This document shows positions 38,287 to 44,465 of a stretch of DNA of 44,465 nucleotides, piece after piece (the first letter of the stretch is position 1; the number at the start of each line of letters is the position of its first letter). Origin of the DNA: a bacterium (GTDB lineage: Bacteria > Patescibacteriota > Minisyncoccia > Minisyncoccales > JANBVM01); assembly GCA_030588745.1 (NCBI GenBank), contig JAUUXB010000005.1:1-44465 (forward strand), given 5' to 3'. The position numbers were made by a program, and so were the translations under genes. A model generated the notes under the pieces. That model did no database searches, was not told where the DNA came from, and saw nothing but the letters and a program-made list of their open reading frames with translations.

Positions 38287-38727
38287 ATGAAGATAACTAT
38301 CAAATCCACAAACATTAAACTAAATCCTACTATTCGGGAGTTTATTGAGAGTAAAATCAGCCCCCTTGAAAAGTTTATTAAAATATTTAATAATAAGGGC
38401 TATCGCAGTCCTTCTAATAAGTTTAAAACTAACCTAGAAGCTTTTGTTGAAATTGAAAAAGGAACCCACCATAAGAAAGGACCTTTTTTCAGAGCAGAAT
38501 GTCAATTAAGGCTTCCAGGAAAAGTTATTAAGTCAGAGGCCTCTTCATCCAATTTAAGAGTAGCTATAAATGAAGTTAAAGATGAACTTCAAGAAGAATT
38601 GAAGAGGCAAAAAGGAAGGTTTATTGCGAAAGCGAAAAGAAAAAGTCGAACATTAAAAAGAAACCTTAAAATTTCTCCTTCTGCTAGATTTCATAAAAGA
38701 GAAAGGAATCTGGAGGAAGGAATATAA
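38287..38727 (+). CDS. hpf: Ribosome hibernation promoting factor/RaiA-like protein
   Basis: 'MKITIKSTNIKLNPTIREFIESKISPLEKFI', 'AFVEIEKGTHHKKGPFFRAECQLRLPGKVIKSEASSSNLRVAINEVKDELQEELKRQKGR'. Confidence 0.88.
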   Translation: MKITIKSTNIKLNPTIREFIESKISPLEKFIKIFNNKGYRSPSNKFKTNLEAFVEIEKGTHHKKGPFFRAECQLRLPGKVIKSEASSSNLRVAINEVKDELQEELKRQKGRFIAKAKRKSRTLKRNLKISPSARFHKRERNLEEGI

Positions 38728-38737
38728 TAGGTTAGTC

Positions 38738-38840
38738 TCAATCGCTTTTTTTTAACTCTTTGTTTTTCTCAACAAGAAAATAATTGTTGAGCGAGTTTTT
38801 CAGCATTCTGTTAACAGATGCTGAAAGATAAAGCGATTGA
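38738..38840 (+). ncRNA. Structured 5' leader of speD: three-way-junction candidate cis-regulatory RNA
   Basis: P1 TCAATCGCTTT (38738-38748)/AAAGCGATTGA (38830-38840), 11 bp perfect; P2 CTCAACAA (38768-38775)/TTGTTGAG (38784-38791); P3 about 38796-38806/38818-38828 plus CTG/CAG with TTAA loop. Confidence 0.7.
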
Positions 38841-38848
38841 CAAAGAAC

Positions 38849-39244
38849 ATGAACACAAAAACAAAGAGATCCATCAAATGGGTCATAGATACAAAAAATC
38901 AATTCAAACACGCAGGCATTCATTTAATTGCTGAGTTTTGGTATGGAAAAACTATTGAAAATGAAAAAGAATTAAAAGAAATCTTAATTAAAGCAGTTAA
39001 AAGAGCTAATTGCACTCCTTTAAAAATTGTAATCCATAAATTTGAACCGCAGGGAATCACTGGGGTTGTTTTATTGGCTGAAAGCCATATTGCGCTTCAC
39101 AGCTGGCCTGAATATGATTATGTTGCTATTGATATTTTTACCTGTGGAGATAGAGCTGTTCCTGAAAAAGCACTTGATTATTTAAGTACTGTACTGAATC
39201 CAAAAAAAGTTGAAATTAAGAAGATAGACAGGGGACAGGCTTAA
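38849..39244 (+). CDS. speD: S-adenosylmethionine decarboxylase family, prokaryotic pyruvoyl type; ATG at 38849 preferred over the track's TTG at 38837
   Basis: 'FKHAGIHLIAEFWYG', self-processing site region 'LLAESHIALHSWPEYDYVAIDIFTCGD'. Confidence 0.93.
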   Translation: MNTKTKRSIKWVIDTKNQFKHAGIHLIAEFWYGKTIENEKELKEILIKAVKRANCTPLKIVIHKFEPQGITGVVLLAESHIALHSWPEYDYVAIDIFTCGDRAVPEKALDYLSTVLNPKKVEIKKIDRGQA

Positions 39245-39258
39245 ACAGCTAAAAAACC

Positions 39259-40386
39259 ATGGAAAAATATTTTAAAGGGCTTTACATTAGATTTTTAAAA
39301 TCTCAAAAAGCAAGGTTTATTGAAGATAGTAAAAAACACTCAACAAGTCTTAAAGATTTGAAATTCTCAGATAAGATTCTTGGTGAGTTTTATGATAATT
39401 ATTACAAACCTACGTTTTTTGAGTTTTTGTATGATGTCAAAACAATAATTTATTCTGATAATGCTTTTGAATTTATTACAAAGCAAGCCCTAGAAGACTG
39501 GGACCTGCATCCTTATTTGAAACTTTTAATAGACGAGAAAATAATTAAAGTTTCAAAAAATGGAAAAGTTACTTTACTTAAAAAAGAAATTGAAAAGTTT
39601 ATTCCCAAACCTCAAACTGCAAAACAAATTAAAGCTGCTGTTGAAAAAAAATTAGGAATAAAAGCTAAAGACAAACAAGCAGTTATTAATTTATTTAAAA
39701 AGTTTGACAGATTCAAAGTTAAAGCTAAATGGGACCAAATGCCAATATCAGCTGAATCTGCATTTTTTGTTGCAGAGAAGATACTTGCAAAAATCCCTTT
39801 TAATAAAAAGTTTTTACTTGTTGGTGATGATGACTTTATTTCAGTTATTTTAACTTTGGTTGATCCAAATATTGAATGTTTGGCAATTGATATTGATGCT
39901 CAGCTGCTTGAGTGCATTGATATTTTAGCTAAGAAGTTCAAGCTAAAAATTAAAACCAAAAAAGTTGATTTAAGTAAAAAGAAAGATTTAAAAGAAAACT
40001 TTGTTGGATTTTTAGCTAATCCTGTTTACACAGAAACAGGAGTAAAAGAATTTGTTAAATTTGGTGTCAATCAGCTTTCAAAAGATGGGGGATTGGTGTT
40101 TTTAGAAATAGGAGATGAAGCAATAGGGAACAGATTTTTGTTTTTACAGGAATTCTTTTCAGAAAACAATCTGGTTATTAATGAGTTAATTCTGGGCAAA
40201 GTTTATTATCCTCATATTATGCTTTACAAAGAAGATAAAGAGATTCTAAAGAGACTTTCAACTTTAATTGATGAAAAGGTTATTAGAAACTCTTCTAAGC
40301 TTGGCGCTTCATTATATATCATGAATTACCTTCCTAAAAGACCTAAAAGAGTTAAATTTAAAAAACCATTTTATGCTTACCTCTAA
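39259..40386 (+). CDS. N4-bis(aminopropyl)spermidine synthase-like branched-chain polyamine synthase (BpsA family)
   Basis: 'WDQMPISAESAFFVAEKIL', 'FLLVGDDDFISVILTLVDPNIECLAIDIDAQLLECI', 'FLANPVYTETGVKEFVKFG' resembling GDDDxxS and NPxYTxxG motifs. Confidence 0.75.
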   Translation: MEKYFKGLYIRFLKSQKARFIEDSKKHSTSLKDLKFSDKILGEFYDNYYKPTFFEFLYDVKTIIYSDNAFEFITKQALEDWDLHPYLKLLIDEKIIKVSKNGKVTLLKKEIEKFIPKPQTAKQIKAAVEKKLGIKAKDKQAVINLFKKFDRFKVKAKWDQMPISAESAFFVAEKILAKIPFNKKFLLVGDDDFISVILTLVDPNIECLAIDIDAQLLECIDILAKKFKLKIKTKKVDLSKKKDLKENFVGFLANPVYTETGVKEFVKFGVNQLSKDGGLVFLEIGDEAIGNRFLFLQEFFSENNLVINELILGKVYYPHIMLYKEDKEILKRLSTLIDEKVIRNSSKLGASLYIMNYLPKRPKRVKFKKPFYAYL

Positions 40387-41248
40387 AGAAAAGTGGTTTT
40401 GCGAGGAAATTGCTCTTGGGAAAAGAGCGGGCAAAATCAAACATTGTTTTTCTATTGATAAAGTTGTTTTTAAAGGAAAAACTAATTTTCAAAATGTTCT
40501 AATCTTTGACAATAAGCTTTATAAAAGAGTATTGTGTCTTGATAAAATAGTTCAGTTTTCAGAACTGGACGGATTTATTTATCATGAGATGATTACTCAT
40601 CCAACATTATTTTCTCATCTGAAACCTGAAAACATTTTAATTATTGGAGGAGGAGACGGCGGTGTTTTAATGGAAGTTTTAAAGCACAATGTTAAGAAAG
40701 TTGATTTGGTTGAGATAGATAAAGAAATTATTGAGCTTTCTAAAAAATACCTTAAGTTTGTTTGTAAAAAAAGCTTTTTTGATAAAAGAGTAAAAATCCA
40801 CAACACAAAAGGAGAAAAGTTCATAATGGACTATATTGATTATTATGACGTAGTTATTCTTGACTGCACCAATCCTAAACCAGAAGGTCTTTCATCTGAG
40901 CTTTATTCAACAGAATTTTACAAACAAGTTTCAAGAGCATTAAAAAAAGATGGAATTATAATTACACTTGGTGCTTCTTTTTTGGATTTCGACACTTTTA
41001 TTAAAAAAACCTTTGAAAGAATAAAAAAGGTTTTTCAATTTGCTGCAATTTATAGATTTACAATGCCTTCTTATCATTGCGGTCAGTATTCATTTATTGC
41101 TGGTTCAAAGAAAGTAAATCTGGCCAGTGTTGATTTTAAAGAAATCGAACAAAGATTTAAAAAAATATCAAAAAAACATAAATTCAGTTATTATTCTCCA
41201 GAGATTCATAAATCTAGCATGATATTACCTAAAAACTGGCAGTTATGA
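40373..41248 (+). CDS. speE: Spermidine synthase-like aminopropyltransferase
   Basis: 'FQNVLIFDNKLYKRVLCLDKIVQFSELDGFIYHEMITHPTLFSH', 'ILIIGGGDGGVLMEVLKH', 'VDLVEIDKEIIELSKKYL', 'DVVILDCTNPKPEGLSSELYSTEFYKQV'. Confidence 0.88.
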   Translation: MLTSKEKWFCEEIALGKRAGKIKHCFSIDKVVFKGKTNFQNVLIFDNKLYKRVLCLDKIVQFSELDGFIYHEMITHPTLFSHLKPENILIIGGGDGGVLMEVLKHNVKKVDLVEIDKEIIELSKKYLKFVCKKSFFDKRVKIHNTKGEKFIMDYIDYYDVVILDCTNPKPEGLSSELYSTEFYKQVSRALKKDGIIITLGASFLDFDTFIKKTFERIKKVFQFAAIYRFTMPSYHCGQYSFIAGSKKVNLASVDFKEIEQRFKKISKKHKFSYYSPEIHKSSMILPKNWQL

Positions 41249-42222
41249 AAATAGTTATTTTTGGAAAAGGAAGGATAGGAAAAGCAGTAAAATATTATTT
41301 GAAAAAACTAAACCTTGATATAAAGGTTGGTTTTTTTAATACTGAGAAAGATGTAAAAGATTGTGATTTGCTAATTTCTGCTTTGCCTGGTGATGCTGGT
41401 GAGTTGGCTTTGGAATTAGCTTTGAAATATAGAAAAAATCTAATTGATATTGCTGATTTAGACTATGAGTTTTATTTGAAAAATAAAAACAATATTAGAA
41501 AAGCAGGAATTTTAGTCATTCCTTTTGCCGGGTTTTCTCCAGGACTTGTTAATTTTATATGCGGTAGGGAAGTGAAAGAAAACAAAGTTAAAGAAGTTGA
41601 AATTTCAGCAGGAAGTTTGTCAAAAGAAAAAGATTCTTTTCCGTTTTTATGGTGTTTTGAAGATTTAATAGAAGGCCATCAATTAAAAGTAACTTTAGTT
41701 AAAAATGGAAAAAAGATTAAAAAACCTGCTTTTTCTGATTATAAAAAACAAAAAATTGAAAAACTTGATGCTGAGTCATATTTAGCTGAAGGGTTGGGAT
41801 CTTTAATAGACAATTTAAAGGTTAAGAATATGACATATAGGATTATTAGGAATATAGGGTTCTATGAGTTTTTTAAATCTTTAGAAAATCAAAGTTTGTT
41901 GAATGAGAAAAACATTGAATCAACGCAAAGAAAATTAGAGTCTAGAAAACAAGATAATTTAACAATAGGAGTAATCAAGATCAAAACTGATAAAAAAGAA
42001 ATTATTTGGAAAATGAAAGCATTTTCAAAAGAAACGGAATTACTGAATTCAATGCAAAAAATAACAGCTGTTTTTCCAGCAATATTAGTAAAAGAAATAT
42101 TAGAAGGAAATATTATTCAGAAAGGATTAGTCTTTCTAGAGGAATTAGGGCAAAACAAGGATTTATTTAAAAAAATTATATCTCAAATCAAAAAACAAAT
42201 TTTTTTAACCCGTACCATTTAG
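41245..42222 (+). CDS. Saccharopine dehydrogenase-like NAD(P)-dependent oxidoreductase
   Basis: 'MKIVIFGKGRIGKAVKYYLKK', 'DLLISALPGDAGELALELALKYRKNLIDIADLDYEFY', 'AGILVIPFAGFSPGLVNFI'; ATGA overlap with speE. Confidence 0.75.
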   Translation: MKIVIFGKGRIGKAVKYYLKKLNLDIKVGFFNTEKDVKDCDLLISALPGDAGELALELALKYRKNLIDIADLDYEFYLKNKNNIRKAGILVIPFAGFSPGLVNFICGREVKENKVKEVEISAGSLSKEKDSFPFLWCFEDLIEGHQLKVTLVKNGKKIKKPAFSDYKKQKIEKLDAESYLAEGLGSLIDNLKVKNMTYRIIRNIGFYEFFKSLENQSLLNEKNIESTQRKLESRKQDNLTIGVIKIKTDKKEIIWKMKAFSKETELLNSMQKITAVFPAILVKEILEGNIIQKGLVFLEELGQNKDLFKKIISQIKKQIFLTRTI

Positions 42223-42283
42223 TTTGCGCTCTGTACGTGGGATAATGATGAATGGCGAAAATATCAAAATTCTATCTTAATTT

Positions 42284-42314
42284 ATAGAAAGAGCTTGCTC
42301 TTCTATTTTTTTTT
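42284..42314 (+). terminator. Intrinsic terminator at end of polyamine operon
   Basis: ATAGAAAGAGC-TT-GCTCTTCTAT (10 bp, one bulged A) followed by a long T tract. Confidence 0.85.
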
Positions 42315-42332
42315 ATTTAAGATGAATAAATT

Positions 42333-44369
42333 ATGTCAATTTTAAATAAGTTTTTTGGTGACCCGAATGCAAAATACTTGAAAAAACTAGAACCGCTTGT
42401 AAAAAAAATAAATTCCCTTGAAAAAGAATTTCAGGGGTTTTCTAATGAAAAGCTGAAAGAAAAAACTACTGAGTTCAAGCAAAGATTAAAAAAAGGCGAA
42501 ACTTTAAATGATATTTTATCAGGAGCTTTTGCTTTGGTAAGAGAAGCATCAAAAAGAACTTTGAACCAGCGCCATTATGATGTTCAATTGGTTGGGGGAA
42601 TTGCTCTTCATCAGGGAAAAATTGCTGAAATGAAAACAGGAGAAGGAAAAACTTTAGCAGCAACCCTTCCTTTATACTTAAATGCTTTAAAAGGAAAAGG
42701 AGCTCATTTAGTTACTGTTAATGATTATTTAGCTAGGCGTGATACTGTTTGGATGGGTCAGATTTTCCACGTATTAGGATTAAGTGTTGGTTGCTTAAAT
42801 CATCAGCAATCATTTATATATGATCCCGAATACAAAAAGCCGGAAGAGGAAGAAGAAAAATTAAGAGATGAGCTTGGTGGTTTTTTCGTTGTTGAGGATT
42901 TTTTAAGACCATGCGAAAGAAAACAGGCCTACCAAGCTGATATTCCCTATGGAACAAACAATGAGTTTGGATTCGATTATTTAAGGGATAATATGGTTTA
43001 TGCTTTAGATCAGCGCGTACAACGTGATTTTAATTTTGCAATCATTGATGAAATTGACTCAATTTTAATTGATGAAGCCAGAACTCCTTTGATTATTTCA
43101 GCTCCTGACGTAGAAAGCTCAAAGTGGTACAAAGATTTTGCAAGAATAATTCCCAGACTAGATTCAAAAACTGATTATGAGATTGATGAAAAAAGAAAGG
43201 TTGCTACTTTGACCGAGAAGGGAATTGATAAGATTGAAAAGATTTTAGGGATGAAAAATATTTATGAGGAGAGGGGAATTAGATATTTACGTCATTTAGA
43301 GCAAGCATTAAGAGCCCAGGCTTTGTTTAAAAAAGACAGGGATTATGTTGTTAAAGAAGGACAAATTATTATTGTCGATGAATTTACTGGAAGGTTAATG
43401 CCTGGCAGGCGTTGGTCAAGAGGGCTTCATCAGGCAATAGAAGCAAAGGAAGGATTAGAAGTGCGGCCTGAATCTTTAACTTTAGCATCTATTACTTTTC
43501 AGAATCTTTTTAGAATGTACAAGAAACTAGCTGGAATGACAGGAACTGCTGTAACTTCAGCTGAAGAGTTTGAAAAAGTCTATAATTTAGAAACAGTTGT
43601 TATTCCAACAAACAAGCCCTTAATTAGAAAAGCTTTGACTGATAAGATTTATAAGTCAGAGAGCGTAAAATACAAAGCAATAGTAAAGGAGATTGAAAAA
43701 AGAAATAAATCAGGACAACCAGTATTAGTGGGAACTCGTTCTATTGAAAAGAATGAATATTTAGGAAATCTGCTTCAAAAACAAGGAATAAAACATCAGA
43801 TTTTAAATGCTAAAAACCATGAAAAAGAAGGTCAGATTATTGCCCAGGCAGGAAAACTTAATGCTGTAACAATTGCTACTAATATGGCAGGCAGAGGGGT
43901 TGATATAGTTTTAGGAGGAAATCCACTCAATGAAAATGAATCTAAAAAAATAAAAGAATTAGGAGGGCTTCATGTTATTGGAACTGAAAGACATGAAGCA
44001 AGACGCATTGATAATCAGCTGCGGGGAAGATCAGGAAGACAGGGTGATTCTGGTTCAAGCCAATTCTTCTTGTCTTTGGAAGATGATTTAATGAGAGTTT
44101 TTGGAGGAGAAAGATTGAAAAACTTAATAACAAAATTAAATCTTCCAGAAGACCAGCCAATTGAAGCTAATTTGGTTTCAAAAGCATTAGAAGATGCCCA
44201 ATCAAGAATTGAAGGAATGAATTTTGATTTAAGAAAACATGTTTTAGAGTATGACGATGTAATAAACAAGCACCGTGATGTAGTTTATAAAAAAAGAAAA
44301 GAGGTTTTGGGGAAGACTGATGAAAAACAAATAAAACCATTTATTTTAGAGATTTTCGAAAATCCCTGA
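42333..44369 (+). CDS. secA: Preprotein translocase subunit SecA, frame interrupted before the C-terminal helical domains
   Basis: '[35 protein letters not shown]', '[16 protein letters not shown]', '[20 protein letters not shown]', '[26 protein letters not shown]'; stops at 678 aa. Confidence 0.93.
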   Translation: MSILNKFFGDPNAKYLKKLEPLVKKINSLEKEFQGFSNEKLKEKTTEFKQRLKKGETLNDILSGAFALVREASKRTLNQRHYDVQLVGGIALHQGKIAEMKTGEGKTLAATLPLYLNALKGKGAHLVTVNDYLARRDTVWMGQIFHVLGLSVGCLNHQQSFIYDPEYKKPEEEEEKLRDELGGFFVVEDFLRPCERKQAYQADIPYGTNNEFGFDYLRDNMVYALDQRVQRDFNFAIIDEIDSILIDEARTPLIISAPDVESSKWYKDFARIIPRLDSKTDYEIDEKRKVATLTEKGIDKIEKILGMKNIYEERGIRYLRHLEQALRAQALFKKDRDYVVKEGQIIIVDEFTGRLMPGRRWSRGLHQAIEAKEGLEVRPESLTLASITFQNLFRMYKKLAGMTGTAVTSAEEFEKVYNLETVVIPTNKPLIRKALTDKIYKSESVKYKAIVKEIEKRNKSGQPVLVGTRSIEKNEYLGNLLQKQGIKHQILNAKNHEKEGQIIAQAGKLNAVTIATNMAGRGVDIVLGGNPLNENESKKIKELGGLHVIGTERHEARRIDNQLRGRSGRQGDSGSSQFFLSLEDDLMRVFGGERLKNLITKLNLPEDQPIEANLVSKALEDAQSRIEGMNFDLRKHVLEYDDVINKHRDVVYKKRKEVLGKTDEKQIKPFILEIFENP

Positions 44370-44465
44370 TAAAAAGAACACGATTATGAGAAAAAAGAAA
44401 TAGAATTTGTATAAGAAAACATGGTTAATATTATACGAACCCTTTATTTTATATTGTTGGATATG

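Noticed and set aside
38837-38848. TTG start for speD given in the ORF track
   Set aside because: It lies inside the 3' strand of the leader P1 helix; ATG at 38849 gives a better start and retains all conserved AdoMetDC motifs.
44367-44372. Alternative genetic code (UGA recoded) to explain the SecA interruption
   Set aside because: TGA terminates many other genes in this window (for example the ATGA junctions at 10976, 23148 and 41245), and two of the SecA interruptions are TAA.

Overview
AT-rich window whose content looks like a Candidate Phyla Radiation (Patescibacteria/Parcubacteria-type) genome; that lineage call is inference. The layout, left to right: (1) the 3' part of a large repeat-containing surface protein (about 10-2805), ending in a strong terminator; (2) a surface-glycan locus of about 30 kb (2902-34212) with many GT4 and one GT2 glycosyltransferases, sugar-nucleotide epimerases and dehydrogenase, two NodB deacetylases, a FemAB-like and a DegT-like protein, an SMR/EamA-like transporter, about six methyltransferases including FkbM and ParB-like/MTase types, AsnB, two radical-SAM/SPASM proteins, a flippase, a polyprenyl-phosphate sugar transferase and an O-antigen ligase/polymerase-TPR protein, with several gene remnants and one clear GT pseudogene; (3) a secreted HEFQH metallopeptidase-like protein with a peptidoglycan-binding C-terminus; (4) a nucleotidyltransferase, murB, an unlisted 58-aa protamine-like K/R/T protein and an HPF-like ribosome hibernation factor; (5) a compact four-gene polyamine operon (speD, bpsA-like, speE-like, saccharopine-dehydrogenase-like); (6) secA, whose frame is interrupted by in-frame stops near the window end. 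Strongest non-coding signals: a perfect 11-bp-closed three-way-junction RNA candidate directly upstream of speD; mutually exclusive hairpins around a duplicated murB start; a probable sRNA of about 77 nt with a near-consensus promoter and terminator; and a 10-bp palindrome over the -35 of the glycan operon promoter. No rRNA, tRNA, CRISPR array or transposase was recognised. All calls were made by reading the sequence and supplied translations; no database searches or folding computations were run.
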